DNA of 64,000 nt from Myxococcales bacterium (GCA_021847645.1 JAJZQG010000010.1:1-64000), one strand, 5' to 3'; shown: positions 42,740 through 58,017, counted from the stretch's first letter. Notes: generated from the sequence alone by a model not told the origin. Numbers and translations: made by a program.

Positions 42740-43954
42740 CTACTTCTTCATGACGCGCTCGAGTGCAGCACAGCCCCGGCCCGCAGCCAGCCCGAGCGAC
42801 GGTCTCACCTGGCAGATTACCATCGCGCGTTCCAGCTCGTCGGGGTGGCCGCGCGTGATCGCCCGCTTCGCCACGCTGTCGCTGAACTCCAGCTGCGCAG
42901 CGTCGGCCTCCGGCGTCAGCCCGAACCCGGGACGCCGAAGCATGGACGCCACGCTGGGAGAGACGCGCTCTGCGCTGGCCCAGAGCTTGGCCGAGCTCCC
43001 TGCCGTCTTGCACAACGCGTCCCACAGGCGCTGGGCGACGCGCGAATCCTGGCAGGGCATGGCGTTGCCGTCGACCAGCAGATCGTCCCGATCGAGCGCG
43101 TGCGCGATCGTGCGCTGCAGCAGGGCGGCGGAGGCTCCGGCGGTTTCCGCGTCCGAGCCGTCCCACGCGCCGGCATCGATGTGGTCGGCCAGGGTTGCAC
43201 AGGCGGCTTCGTGGGCCCGCTCCGCGCGGGCCTTGGCACACCGTGGCTTGCGCGCGTCGTAGTCCTTCTTTTGGGCCGGCGTCGCGTGGGCCAGATCCTT
43301 GTCCGCCACGTTCTCCCACGCGCACGGGTCGGGCGAAGCCAGCGCCGTCGCGATGCGGCTGCGCGCCGCGCGCACCACCAGCTGCGACCACGCGAAGTAC
43401 CCCGCGGCGGAGCCGGCCACGATCATCGCCGCCAGCGCGACCGCGCCCCGTACCAGCCAGCGTCGCACTTGCGCCACCATCACGGAGCGACTTCCGGCCA
43501 GCCGCTCGCCCAGGGCCTCGAGCTGCGATTGCCACGCAGCCAGCTCGTCGGCCAGGCTCTCCAGCGGTCCGCAGATGTGCCTGTCGAGAGCGTACCTCGC
43601 GGCCAGCGCGCGCAGCTCGGCATTCGCCGGCCTGGGTTGCATGGCCGGCGGCGCCAGCGACACGTTGTTGGCGAGGAACTGCACGAACACCTGGTTGGCT
43701 GCCCGGTGCGCTTCCTCCAGGCGTGCCATCGACGCGCTCACCTGATCGGTCGGCACGGCCGCCTCCAACGCGGCCAGCCTGGCGCCGGAGCGCGCCGCCA
43801 CCGCGGTCAGGCCGTCGTGCAACGCATTCTCGAGCTTCGCACGCGTTACCGTCGCGAGGGCGTCGCGCACTTGGCTGGCGCGAAGGCGCGTCGCGCACGC
43901 CGTCAGCGGCGCGCACGCGACCTCGAGAAATACCCGCTGGATCTTCGCCGCCAT
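42740..43954 (-). CDS. Predicted membrane protein with one central TM helix
   Basis: 404 residues. The N-terminal 165 residues are helical and Ala-rich (LFE/KLEN-type coil around 35-90). A TM segment lies at about 169-190 (GAVALAAMIVAGSAAGYFAW). The following 210 residues contain nine or more cysteines (for example DPCAWEN, KPRCAKA, AACATLAD), probably as disulfides in the periplasm. The orientation would place the N-terminal part in the cytoplasm. I do not recognise the family. It is transcribed in the same direction as both neighbouring helicases, but no link is evident. Confidence 0.65.
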   Translation of the reverse strand: MAAKIQRVFLEVACAPLTACATRLRASQVRDALATVTRAKLENALHDGLTAVAARSGARLAALEAAVPTDQVSASMARLEEAHRAANQVFVQFLANNVSLAPPAMQPRPANAELRALAARYALDRHICGPLESLADELAAWQSQLEALGERLAGSRSVMVAQVRRWLVRGAVALAAMIVAGSAAGYFAWSQLVVRAARSRIATALASPDPCAWENVADKDLAHATPAQKKDYDARKPRCAKARAERAHEAACATLADHIDAGAWDGSDAETAGASAALLQRTIAHALDRDDLLVDGNAMPCQDSRVAQRLWDALCKTAGSSAKLWASAERVSPSVASMLRRPGFGLTPEADAAQLEFSDSVAKRAITRGHPDELERAMVICQVRPSLGLAAGRGCAALERVMKK

Positions 43955-43981
43955 GATCGACCCCGAACCTGGACCACCGTG

Positions 43982-44074
43982 CTAGCTCGCCGCGCGCGAC
44001 GGGACGCTGAACTCCTCCTGCAGCAGCCACATCATGCGGGATACGCCCGGGTATGCTCCATGGAGCTGAGTCAT
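43982..44074 (-). CDS. Possible 30-residue peptide
   Basis: A short frame reads MTQLHGAYPGVSRMMWLLQE and ten more residues. AGGAG lies nine bases before its ATG on the minus strand, a good ribosome binding site. The frame continues upstream without a stop, so it could also be the end of something longer that has decayed. It lies between two larger genes in the same direction. No similarity is known to me. Confidence 0.25.
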   Translation of the reverse strand: MTQLHGAYPGVSRMMWLLQEEFSVPSRAAS

Positions 44075-44188
44075 GGGAAGAAGCTCCTGATGCGCGGTGG
44101 AAAGCGAATCGCCCGAGCAGGCTATCACGAACCCTGCCGCGGGACACGCGGCCAACTCGCGCCGCGCTGGCCGCGGGGCAGGCGTCCG

Positions 44189-47137
44189 TCACACCCAGCC
44201 CAGCACGTCCACCAGATCCTCGCGCGTGAGCCCCGTGGCGGCGTCCGCCTCGCCCAGCGCCGCCTCGGACAGCGCGCGCTTGGCCTCCTGCAGCTCCACG
44301 ATCCGCTCCTCGATCGTGGCCTCGGCTACCAGCTTGTGAATCAGCACGGGCTTGTCCTGGCCAATGCGGTGCGCGCGATCCGCAGCCTGATCCTCCACCG
44401 CCGGGTTCCACCACGGATCCATCAGGTACACATGGTCGGCCTCGGTCAGGTTCAGCCCCGTCCCGCCCGCCTTCAACGACACCAGCAGCACCGGCGGGCC
44501 GTCCTGCCGCTGGAAATCCCCGACCACCGCCGCCCGGTCCCGCGTCGAGCCGTCGAGCCTGCCGAAAGCAATCCCGGCCTCGCGAAGATGGGGCTCCACC
44601 AGATCGAGCAGCGATGTCCATTGGGAGAACACCAGCGCCTTGTGACCCGACGACACCGCCTCATCCAGCTCGTCCATCAGCACATCCACCTTGGCCGAAC
44701 TCTGTGCGGTCTGGCCGGGAACCAGCCCAGTATGGCAGCACGCCTGCCGCAAGCGCAGCAACGCCTCGAGCGCGGCCATTACGCCGCCGCCGGCACGCAG
44801 CCGCTCGAGCACCTGGGGCACCATCGCCGCCCGGATAGCGTCGTAGGTGCCGCGCTCCTCTTCGGACAACGTGCATCGCAGCACGACCTCGGTGCGGGCG
44901 GGCAGCTCTCGCGCCACATCCGTCTTCTTGCGACGCAGCACGAACGGGCGAATCCGGGCGCGAAGCCGCGCCGCTGCCCCGGGCACTCCCTCCAGGACCG
45001 GGCGCGATACCCGCTCCTGGAAGTCCCGCCGCCCGCCGAGCAGCCCCCGGTTCGTGAAGTGCAGCTGGCTCCACAGCTCCTCCAGGCGATTCTCCACCGG
45101 CGTGCCCGTCAGCGTCATCCGGAACCCCGCTCGCAGTCGATAGGCCGCTTGCGCTACTTGGCTGTCGGGATTCTTGATCGCTTGTGCTTCGTCGAGCACC
45201 ACCGTGTCCCATCGCTGCTGCGCCAGCACGTCCGCGTCCAGCCGCAGAATTGCATACGTGGTAATCGTCACGTCCGCCTGGCCTTCGAGCGCCCTGCCCG
45301 GGCCGTGGTAGGCCATCGCGCGCAGCGACGGCCGGAACTTGCGAATCTCGGTCATCCAATTATGCATCACGCTGGTGGGCGCCACCACCAGTGTCCTTCC
45401 CCGAATCGCACATAGTGCCTGGATGGTCTTGCCGAGACCCATGTCATCCGCCAGCACGGCGCCCAGACCCGCGTCGCGCAGGAACGTGAGCCAATCGACG
45501 CCTTCGCGCTGGTAGTCGCGCAGCGGCGCCGCCAGGTCGCCGGGCAGCGGTGCGGCCGGAAGCCGGTCGAATCCGTCGACCAGCACGCGCAACCGATCGA
45601 ACGACGGGGGCCTGGGTTGGTTGAGCTCGTCGCACAACGCCGCGAGATCGGGGATGACACAGCCGGGCATCTCGCCGCCGGCCTCGTCCCTGGCCGCCAA
45701 GAGGTCTGCGATGCGCTGGCCGAACCGCGCCAGGAAGTCGCTTGGAATCGGCGCCATCCCGCCGTCGAGCAGCGGGACCAGCGCCTCGCCGCGCCGCCAT
45801 GCGCCCACCACCGCCGACGCAGCGGCCATGCCGCGCACCGCGCCGCTCGCCTCGTCGATCGACTCGAAGGCTACATCGAAGACGCCATCTGCCACCTTCA
45901 CGCGCGGGTGCAGCGCGGGCGCCAGGAAGAACGCCTTGTGACCGTTCCCGCGCACGCTCACGTCCCGCGCCGCCACCTCCCGCAGGCGCGCCGCCAGCTC
46001 CACGGCCGCCTCGCCGCTGCGACGAACCCGAACCCCGTGGGCCATGCCCAGCCGGCTCTCGAGCAGCCGCGCCAGCCGGCTCTCCGCTTCCCGCCGCCGA
46101 ACCGGCACCGGCCCTCCCAGATGCGTCAATGCGTCGCCATCGAGCCGCGCCACGGGCGGATCGCCGTACACGATCGTGGGCAGCACGCTCAGCTCGTCGC
46201 CTTCACGCCTGCTGTCGAGCACCAGGCGCGGATAGATGTCGGAGACGACCGGAGGCAGATCGCCGGCCGGCATTCGAACCGGGATGCGCTCCTGAAGCGC
46301 GGGAATGATCTCGGTGAGCAGCTCGGCGAGCTGATCGTGTCGGTACACACGCCCCGGTCGCAGCTCCTCGAGCTCCCTGGCGTCCAGGTTGCTCTCGCCC
46401 AGCGCTCGGATCGATTCGCTGCAGCACACCACGCCGTTGGCGAAGATCTCGGTGATGGCCGGATCCTGCTCGAGCGTAAGACGGAATCCTCCGGCGCAGG
46501 CTTCCAGCCTCCCGTGGATAGGCGAGCCCGGCGCAGCGATGGTGACCGGCTTGCCATCCAACCGGATATCCTCGCAACCGCGCATCGCCTCGAGCAGCTC
46601 GGGCCAGACCGTGCGCGGCAGCACCCCCGACAGCCGCGAGCCCAGCGCCGCCTCGACCTCGATGTCGGCCTGCCCCGCCGAGAACCGCGGGCCCGCAACG
46701 CGCCCGTCCGCAACCGCCGAGAGCGTGGAGTCGATTCGCTCCTCGCGCCCGGCCGTCACCACCACGCGATGAAACGACAAGCCTGCCGCGGTGCGCGTGA
46801 ATCGATATCCGAGCTTGCCCGTCGCCCGCGTGTCCGTGAACAGGCTCTTGCCCGATTGCTGCGCCTGGCGCAGCGCGATTACCGCCGCCGCCGCGTGCAC
46901 GCACGCCTCGCCCTGCGAGGTGCAATCGCACCACCAGTCCTCGTCCTCGGGCCACAGCGTGACCAACGGGCTGCGCAGGCCCCCCGCGACCGCTACGCGT
47001 ATCTTGATCTCGGTGTCCGTCTCGCTCTGGCCCGAGACGGCCTGGGAGCGCCAGAGCTGTACTCCCTGCGACCAAGTCGTGGGCGAACAAGCTTCGCGTA
47101 CGGCGTCGAGCAGGGCCTTGAGAGTGCGATCGTCCAT
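44189..47137 (-). CDS. SNF2-family helicase with N-terminal SWIM zinc finger
   Basis: 982 residues from the ATG at 47137. A SWIM-type finger CxCx(n)CxH (C70-x-C72, C79-x-H81) is near the N-terminus. The SNF2 core starts around 560 with DDMGLGKTIQAL (Walker A), followed by the DEAQAIKN box and the C-terminal helicase part with VFSQWTSLLDLV and DRAHRIGQ. The layout (SWIM, unknown middle, SNF2) is typical of bacterial SNF2 proteins related to RapA/HepA and of those linked to DNA repair. It probably remodels protein-DNA contacts using ATP. Monocistronic; a 700-base noncoding stretch lies upstream. Confidence 0.9.
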   Translation of the reverse strand: MDDRTLKALLDAVREACSPTTWSQGVQLWRSQAVSGQSETDTEIKIRVAVAGGLRSPLVTLWPEDEDWWCDCTSQGEACVHAAAAVIALRQAQQSGKSLFTDTRATGKLGYRFTRTAAGLSFHRVVVTAGREERIDSTLSAVADGRVAGPRFSAGQADIEVEAALGSRLSGVLPRTVWPELLEAMRGCEDIRLDGKPVTIAAPGSPIHGRLEACAGGFRLTLEQDPAITEIFANGVVCCSESIRALGESNLDARELEELRPGRVYRHDQLAELLTEIIPALQERIPVRMPAGDLPPVVSDIYPRLVLDSRREGDELSVLPTIVYGDPPVARLDGDALTHLGGPVPVRRREAESRLARLLESRLGMAHGVRVRRSGEAAVELAARLREVAARDVSVRGNGHKAFFLAPALHPRVKVADGVFDVAFESIDEASGAVRGMAAASAVVGAWRRGEALVPLLDGGMAPIPSDFLARFGQRIADLLAARDEAGGEMPGCVIPDLAALCDELNQPRPPSFDRLRVLVDGFDRLPAAPLPGDLAAPLRDYQREGVDWLTFLRDAGLGAVLADDMGLGKTIQALCAIRGRTLVVAPTSVMHNWMTEIRKFRPSLRAMAYHGPGRALEGQADVTITTYAILRLDADVLAQQRWDTVVLDEAQAIKNPDSQVAQAAYRLRAGFRMTLTGTPVENRLEELWSQLHFTNRGLLGGRRDFQERVSRPVLEGVPGAAARLRARIRPFVLRRKKTDVARELPARTEVVLRCTLSEEERGTYDAIRAAMVPQVLERLRAGGGVMAALEALLRLRQACCHTGLVPGQTAQSSAKVDVLMDELDEAVSSGHKALVFSQWTSLLDLVEPHLREAGIAFGRLDGSTRDRAAVVGDFQRQDGPPVLLVSLKAGGTGLNLTEADHVYLMDPWWNPAVEDQAADRAHRIGQDKPVLIHKLVAEATIEERIVELQEAKRALSEAALGEADAATGLTREDLVDVLGWV

Positions 47138-47840
47138 CGGAGCGGCGGCCTTATAGCACGGGCCCCCAGCTCCCCGCCGCAGCCCCCGGCACGAGCGCGC
47201 CCTCCTGCGCAATGGCCGTTTCGGTAGCCTTTCGCGCCCCGGCACCGCCTCGCCGACCGACGCGCGAGGTTGCCACGGTTCCGATGGTTCTTCGGCCGGA
47301 CGCCACGAGCTGGCAGCAGTGGCTCTGACGCGCGCCATTCAACGGCTGGAGGTCGACTGGTGCGCAGCGGGCCGCGTGCCCTCTCGCTGACTAGCGCGCA
47401 GCAACCAGGAAGAGGAACCCGAGCACGGAATGCACGACAGCGCGTCGCATCAGACGAACCCAGAGCGCTGCGGGCGGGGTTGGCCGATGCAGTCCTCGCG
47501 GTCCAAGAATCGTCCTCGGGGATCGCCGCAGGCTGGACTTCCGCGTCGAGGCGTCGCCAGACGACACCTGGAGGCTGAGTCTGGCCTGAAGAGCGTCCCC
47601 GAAGCACGCCGGAGCTTGGCTCAAGACTCGGCCCCGGAAAGCTCCGGGCCGAGAGAATGGGACGGGGAAGTGCAGGGCCTGCCAAGGCCACGAGCGCGAG
47701 CGCCATCGCATCTCCTATCTGTTTGTCCACGTGTTCCGGTAGAATGCGCGGACGTCCGGTCGGAAAGACCGTCGACGAGCACCCCGGGATCGGGTCTTCT
47801 TCTGGCGTGTGACAAGCGCCATCGCGACCTCAGGAGGAAC
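47138..47840. other. Intergenic stretch of about 700 bases, no supported gene
   Basis: Between divergently transcribed genes, so it holds both promoters. The minus strand has frames with short signal-peptide-like starts (for example MRRAVVHSVLGFLFLVAAR, ending in a stop), but none continues into a domain. It may contain decayed coding sequence. The ribosome binding site AGGAGG for the next gene is at 47832-47837. Confidence 0.45.
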
Positions 47841-48829
47841 ATGCGCAAGGCAATCGCACTGGTGATAGCGCAGGCTTCGGTCGGACTGCTCGCCTTCGCG
47901 CCGACGGCGCGGGCCGACGACGTCGTGACCCTCAAGGACGGCTCGCAGATCCACGGCACCGTCGTCCAGCAGGAGCCCGGCAAGTACGTCGTCATCCGGC
48001 AAACCGACGGTCGCGAAACGACGATCAGCTTCGACGACGTGAGGCACGTCGAGGCCGCGGCTGGGTCGCCCGGAGCCGCGCCGGGAGCCAGCGCGCCATC
48101 GCGCGATGCCACGGATGGGACGACGCTGGGGCAGGTGGGCGCGGGCGTCGCCCTTCACGGTGAGACGACGTTCCAGGAGGCGGAAGCGAAGCGACAAGCG
48201 TGGCTGCATCGCGGCGGATCGATCTTCAGTTTCGAGGTCCGCGGGCAGGGCTACTTCATGATGCAGCGCAAGACGATGCTAATGCCGAGCATTGCGGGCT
48301 ACGGCGGTGGCGAGGCCAAGTTGGGCTTCTACGGCGGTGGCGGCGGCGCGGGGGGGCGCGTGGCCTGGATGAAGCTCTCTCTGCCCGACCCGAAGCTCGG
48401 CAGCACGTGGACGGCGCTTCGTATCGGCGCTGGCGGTGACTTCCAGGGCGGCGGAGGCGGTATCGCCATCTCCATTCCGGGCTTCGGCAGCAGCGGACAG
48501 GGCTTCGGCATGTTCTCGATGAATTTCCCCATCTTCATGGGGGCCAGGTAGGACTCGGCAGCTTCGACGGCGAAGAGTGGCGAGGCGTCGCGCTGAAGCT
48601 CCAGTACCAACCGTCATACTCGTGGAGCTACATCAGCGGCGGGCGAGGGAGCAGCTCGGGCAGCTTCAACTTCGCCGGCCTCGAGCTCGGCATCGACTTC
48701 ATCGACAAGAACGGTCCCCTCAGCGCGGTTGCACCCAAGGCGCACGGCGAATTCTTCATCTTCTTCCTGCCCCCGGTGGGCGACCTGCCACTCTTCGTCA
48801 ACATCGGAGGCGGCGCAGTCTGGTACTAG
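47841..48829 (+). pseudogene. Exported beta-rich protein gene with a frameshift at a G-run
   Basis: The start at 47841 follows AGGAGG and gives a signal peptide (MRKAIALVIAQASVGLLAFA, cut after ARA). A segment VVTLKDGSQIHGTVVQQEPG suggests an SH3-like or DUF-type beta fold, and a Gly-rich outer-membrane-protein-like part follows. The frame stops at 48549-48551. Moving one base at the G-run 48539-48543 keeps the protein open: GQVGLGSFDGEEWRGVALKL and later SGSFNFAGLELGIDFIDKNG to a natural stop at 48827. Reading across gives about 330 residues. One G is missing from the run, so this is either a real mutation (including phase variation) or an assembly error. Confidence 0.75.
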
Positions 48830-48837
48830 CCGGCGGC

Positions 48838-54468
<5,631 letters not shown>

Positions 54469-54809
54469 GAAGACGTCACCTCGGACTTGCGCCCCATGGT
54501 CGGCAAAGCCGACGGAACATGGCGCCGCCAAGCCCGGGCGCAGCGCCCCTATGCAAGGAAGGAGCCGTTCGCCAAACCGCCTTGCGTGCCGCCCCGCGTC
54601 GCGATTGACGCCCCGGCAATCCCGCCCAACCGCCTGCTGACGGGCGGTTTCACCCGCGCTTTTCCTTGCGGCCCCCCAGCGTCCCGCGCTGTCTGCCGTC
54701 TCGGTCATGACGCGACGCGTCCGTCCCAAGCACGCGCGCAGCGTAGCGCGCTACACGGCCGCGTACCGCTGTTCGCGCCTCGTCGCGGGGTCCGGCCTCC
54801 TCGTCCGAC
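54469..54809. other. Intergenic stretch, with one hairpin
   Basis: About 340 bases between the acetyl-CoA carboxylase start and the next minus-strand gene's stop. It should hold the carboxylase promoter and the terminator of the lipoprotein gene. A short hairpin is annotated separately; nothing else was recognised. Confidence 0.4.
54628..54649. terminator. Hairpin, possible terminator of the upstream lipoprotein gene
   Basis: AACCGCC, eight bases, GGCGGTT: a 7-base perfect stem. It lies between the minus-strand lipoprotein (stop at 54810) and the carboxylase start. On the minus strand no T-run follows, so termination is uncertain; it may instead be a protein-binding dyad. Confidence 0.3.
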
Positions 54810-55709
54810 TCACGGACACGTCGTTGCGTCCGGTATCTTGCACCAGCCCCCGACGCACATCGCGGGCACTTGGCAGTAGGGTCCAGCAGCCGAATCGCAA
54901 GGACGCTCCGCACCCACCGCCGACTTGCACGTGCCCTGCACGCAGGCCCCGTGCGCTTCGCACGCCACCTGCATCCCGCACGCGTCGCCCTCTGCCGCGA
55001 TCGAAATCGCCTGGCAGGTCTGCGACGCCGTGTCGCAGTTCAATCCGAGCTTGTTGCTGCACGCGCCCCCCGCGCACGCTTCGCCCGCCGCCGGGCTCGG
55101 CTCACATTGCCCATTGACGCACAGCAGGTATCCCCCACAAGCGTGCGTGGTGTCGCATGTGCCTCCGACGCCCGATGCCGGCAGGCACACATAGCCCGAG
55201 CAGGTCGTGCCGTTCGGGCAATCCAAGGACGTGCGGCAGCCGCCGCCCGCCGCGACCGGCGCCTGGCAACTGCCACACACGCCGGAGGCGTCGGAAAAGC
55301 ATGCGCGCGACGCGCACTGGTAGCCGCTGGTGCAGGCCGCACCGGTGCCGAGCGTGCCGCCGCCCGCCTCATCGCAGAACGGCCGGTCCACGCGCGCCTG
55401 GAACTGCTCGCACGACGAGGCCGCCAGCTCGGAGGCGCACGCCGACACGGCCGACGTCTTGAGCGCAGCGCCGGGCAGCGATGCGGTCGTCATGCACAAG
55501 TCGTTCATCTGGGTGGTGCAAGCGTCGCGCGTGCCGAAGTCGATGCGAAGCAGAGTGGGAGCGCAGCGGTCCAGCAAGTCGCAGCGCGACGACGCGTACT
55601 GGGCGCACGCGGGTGCGATGGGCCCCTCGGCGGCCGGCTTGTCCGAGCCGCACGACAACCCCATCACTCCGGCCAGCGTCGCAGCCGTCAGCTCCACAAT
55701 CCTTTTCAT
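54810..55709 (-). CDS. Cys-rich lipoprotein
   Basis: 299 residues. The signal peptide ends VMGLSC, lipidated at C20. The mature part has more than 30 cysteines, with repeated G-x-x-C-x(3-8)-C blocks (CTSGYQCASRACFSD, CRTSLDCPNGTTCSG), a pattern common in secreted proteins of myxobacteria and reminiscent of EGF/Dickkopf-like folds. The protein is probably on the outer surface, stabilised by disulfides. It is a single gene with its promoter in the gap toward the glutathione S-transferase. Function unknown. Confidence 0.75.
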   Translation of the reverse strand: MKRIVELTAATLAGVMGLSCGSDKPAAEGPIAPACAQYASSRCDLLDRCAPTLLRIDFGTRDACTTQMNDLCMTTASLPGAALKTSAVSACASELAASSCEQFQARVDRPFCDEAGGGTLGTGAACTSGYQCASRACFSDASGVCGSCQAPVAAGGGCRTSLDCPNGTTCSGYVCLPASGVGGTCDTTHACGGYLLCVNGQCEPSPAAGEACAGGACSNKLGLNCDTASQTCQAISIAAEGDACGMQVACEAHGACVQGTCKSAVGAERPCDSAAGPYCQVPAMCVGGWCKIPDATTCP

Positions 55710-55898
55710 CCTTCGTCCTCTCCTCGGCTCCCCGTCGCCTCGTCGTCGCTTCCAGCATCACGGCGCCGCGCCTGGATCTGCTCGGCGGCCGGGGCTGCTC
55801 ATCGTCAACCTGTCGGTCCCCGCATTGTCTCATCGTGCCCGCCGCCGCACAACGCCGATCGGCGCCCCAGGCCCTTGCACCAGCGCGCGACCCGCACC

Positions 55899-56570
55899 AT
55901 GACCTTGTCGGCCATGCGATTCGAGCTCATCTCCTTTGCCATTTGCCCGTACGTCCAGCGCTCCGTCATTACCCTGCGCTACAAGCGAATCGACTTCGAT
56001 CTGACCCACATCGATCTCGCCCATCCGCCTTCCTGGTTCCGCGACGTCTCGCCCTTGGGAAAGGTGCCCGTGTTGCGCATCGACGGGACCACTGCCCTGT
56101 TCGAATCGGCAGTCATCAACGAGTTCATCGACGAGGTTACCGAGCCGCGTCTGATGTCCGCCGACCCTGTCGAGCGCGCCCGGGAGCGTGCGTGGATCGC
56201 CCACGCGTCCACCCTGCTCGGTGCCCTGTACCGCGTGATGAGCGCCACCGATCGCGCCGGGCTCGATGCCGCCGCCGGCGTCCTGTTCGACGACATCGAT
56301 CCCCTCGAGCGTTTCCTCGAGCCGGCTCCGTTGTTTCGCGGCAACGCGTTCTCCCTGGCCGATGCCGCGTTTGCGCCGCTGTTCCTGCGCCTGGAGCTCA
56401 TGCACGCCGCCCGGCCGTTCCCGAGGTGGAACGACTATCCGAAGACCCGCGCGTGGGCCAAGGCCCTGCTCGAGCTGCCCGCCGTCGCCGGCTCGGTGGG
56501 CCCGTCGTTCCGCGAGGATCTGGCCGCATCCCTGCGAAAGCGCGGAAGCTTGCTGGCCGCCGCCCTGTAG
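55899..56570 (+). CDS. Glutathione S-transferase family protein
   Basis: 223 residues from the ATG at 55899 (an ATG at 55914 is an alternative start). The N-terminal thioredoxin-fold half carries FAICPYVQR, with the active-site cysteine C16 as in the Cys-type (beta/omega-like) enzymes, followed by LGKVPVLRIDG (cis-proline) and LFESAVINEFID. The C-terminal helical half (ERARERAWIAHASTLL, LADAAFAPLFLRLELM) is normal. It probably conjugates or reduces electrophiles with glutathione. No partner gene is adjacent. Confidence 0.88.
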   Translation: MTLSAMRFELISFAICPYVQRSVITLRYKRIDFDLTHIDLAHPPSWFRDVSPLGKVPVLRIDGTTALFESAVINEFIDEVTEPRLMSADPVERARERAWIAHASTLLGALYRVMSATDRAGLDAAAGVLFDDIDPLERFLEPAPLFRGNAFSLADAAFAPLFLRLELMHAARPFPRWNDYPKTRAWAKALLELPAVAGSVGPSFREDLAASLRKRGSLLAAAL

Positions 56571-56721
56571 AACTCCCCGACAAGCCAGCACAGCCGCTAC
56601 CGCGTTGAGCTCCCGCGCGCGTTGTTTGCCACGTAGCTCACGCCACCCGTGGGCGCGAACCCCTACCGCCCGACTATCACGTTGTCTCGCTGGCCGCCCG
56701 TTCTCTCAGGCCATTTCTTCG

Positions 56722-56793
56722 AGGTGAGGACCGGATTCGAACCGGCGTATGATGGTTTTGCAAACCATTGCCTAACCACTTGGCTACCTCACC
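56722..56793 (-). tRNA. tRNA-Cys (GCA)
   Basis: On the minus strand the sequence begins GGTGAGG at 56793 and its acceptor partner CCTCACC ends at 56723, with discriminator U at 56722. The D-arm is AGCCAAGTGGTTAGGCA and the anticodon stem-loop TGGTTTGCAAAACCA with anticodon GCA. The T-arm is GCCGGTTCGAATCCGGT. No CCA is encoded. U73 fits tRNA-Cys. It reads cysteine codons UGC/UGU, which the Cys-rich genes in this window use. Confidence 0.93.
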
Positions 56794-56884
56794 GGAGGTC
56801 CCTGAACCAGGGACCAGCGTTTCTAGCATCGCCGCGCCCCGTGTCAAGCCCGTCGTAGGGCGCCGTTTGCTATACTGTCCTCCC

Positions 56885-57574
56885 GTGAGCACCCACCCAC
56901 AGCATCCTTTCGACCAGGTGCGCGAGCCGTGCCGCATCGTCGTGCTCACCGCCGAAGGTTGCCCCCACTGCCGCGCCGTGCTCGGCGAAATGCAGCGGCT
57001 ATCGCGAGCCTGCGGCACCGTCCATGTTCGGCAGGTGGACCTGGCCCACGCCCCCGAGCTTGCATCGCGCTTCAACGTGCGCTCCGTGCCTGCCGTCATC
57101 GTCGACGACGAGCTGTGTCTGGAAGGCCGGGTCGGCGCCGAGGAGCTCGCGGCGCTGCTTGCCGCCCGGCGAAGCCCCGGCTTCGAGGCCAAACGATGCC
57201 GCGCGCTGCTCGAGCACGGGCGCTTGGCCGACGCCGCCATGCGCGTGACGACGAGCGAAGGAGCCCGGGTGATCGCGGAGCTGCTGGCCGCCCCCGAGCT
57301 GTCGATGCGGATGGGAGCCCAGCTCGCGATCCGGCAGGCCTTCGAGCGCGACCCGCATGCGGTGGCGCGGCTCATGCCGGACCTGGTCGCGCTGATCGCC
57401 AGCCCCGACCCCGCCGTGCGCGGCGATGTGGCCGATCTGCTGGGAGCCGTGGGGGACGCCACCGTCGCGGCGTCGCTCGCGGCGTTGGCCGAGCATGACG
57501 ATGACGCGGACGTGCGCGAGGCAGCGCAAGAGGCCCTCGCGCAGCTGACCGAGCGAGGTGAGAGATGCTGTTGA
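56885..57574 (+). CDS. Thioredoxin-like protein fused to HEAT repeats
   Basis: 229 residues from the GTG at 56885. The N-terminal part is a thioredoxin-like domain with TAEGCPHCR (C26, C29) and the cis-proline strand FNVRSVPAVIVDD. From about 100 onward the chain is a HEAT-repeat array of alpha helices (VIAELLAAPELSMRMGAQLA, GDVADLLGAVGDATVAASLA). This fusion is unusual: redox domain plus protein-binding scaffold. The gene overlaps the next by ten bases, so their products probably work together. No signal peptide; cytoplasmic. Confidence 0.8.
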   Translation: MSTHPQHPFDQVREPCRIVVLTAEGCPHCRAVLGEMQRLSRACGTVHVRQVDLAHAPELASRFNVRSVPAVIVDDELCLEGRVGAEELAALLAARRSPGFEAKRCRALLEHGRLADAAMRVTTSEGARVIAELLAAPELSMRMGAQLAIRQAFERDPHAVARLMPDLVALIASPDPAVRGDVADLLGAVGDATVAASLAALAEHDDDADVREAAQEALAQLTERGERCC

Positions 57575-57966
57575 AGCCGCGCAAGCCCCTCGAGCCGGGG
57601 CTCAAGCAAACGCTTCGTCCAGCGCCAGAACCTGCCTATTGCGCATTCTGCCGCAACGCGCTCGCCGCCCCGCCGCGGCTTCGCGGCCCCACCGACCTGC
57701 ACGGCGCCGTCTGCCCCCGCTGCGCCGCCACCTACATCGCCGATCCCACCGGCAAGCAAGGCGGCGAGGCGCTGATGACCGCCCTGCGAATCATGGCCGA
57801 CGGCGACGACGATCGCGCGATGGGGCTTCGCGAAGGCATCGATTACGACAGCCGCGTGCTCGCCTGGAGCGAGAGCTCGAACGAGGTGGACCCGTCGCTC
57901 GATGCGACACGCTACGGCGTAGGACGCCTCTGGTTCTTCCGCGCGCGCGGCCTGGCCGACGCCTAG
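57565..57966 (+). CDS. Small zinc-ribbon protein
   Basis: 133 residues. Two CxxC pairs (C26-x-x-C29 and C50-x-x-C53) in YCAFCRN and VCPRCAAT form a probable zinc ribbon, followed by a helical C-terminus (EALMTALRIMADGDDDRAMG). It overlaps the thioredoxin-HEAT gene by ten bases. The cysteines could be the substrate of its neighbour's thioredoxin domain. Not a family I can name; it may bind metal for a partner enzyme. Confidence 0.7.
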   Translation: MLLKPRKPLEPGLKQTLRPAPEPAYCAFCRNALAAPPRLRGPTDLHGAVCPRCAATYIADPTGKQGGEALMTALRIMADGDDDRAMGLREGIDYDSRVLAWSESSNEVDPSLDATRYGVGRLWFFRARGLADA

Positions 57967-58017
57967 CCACACGACCTGTCATTTGACGCCGCCTCGTTTC
58001 CGTTCGAAAGGATCGCC

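Noticed and set aside
47138-47840. Minus-strand frames with signal-peptide-like starts
   Set aside because: They end quickly or change frame and no domain follows.
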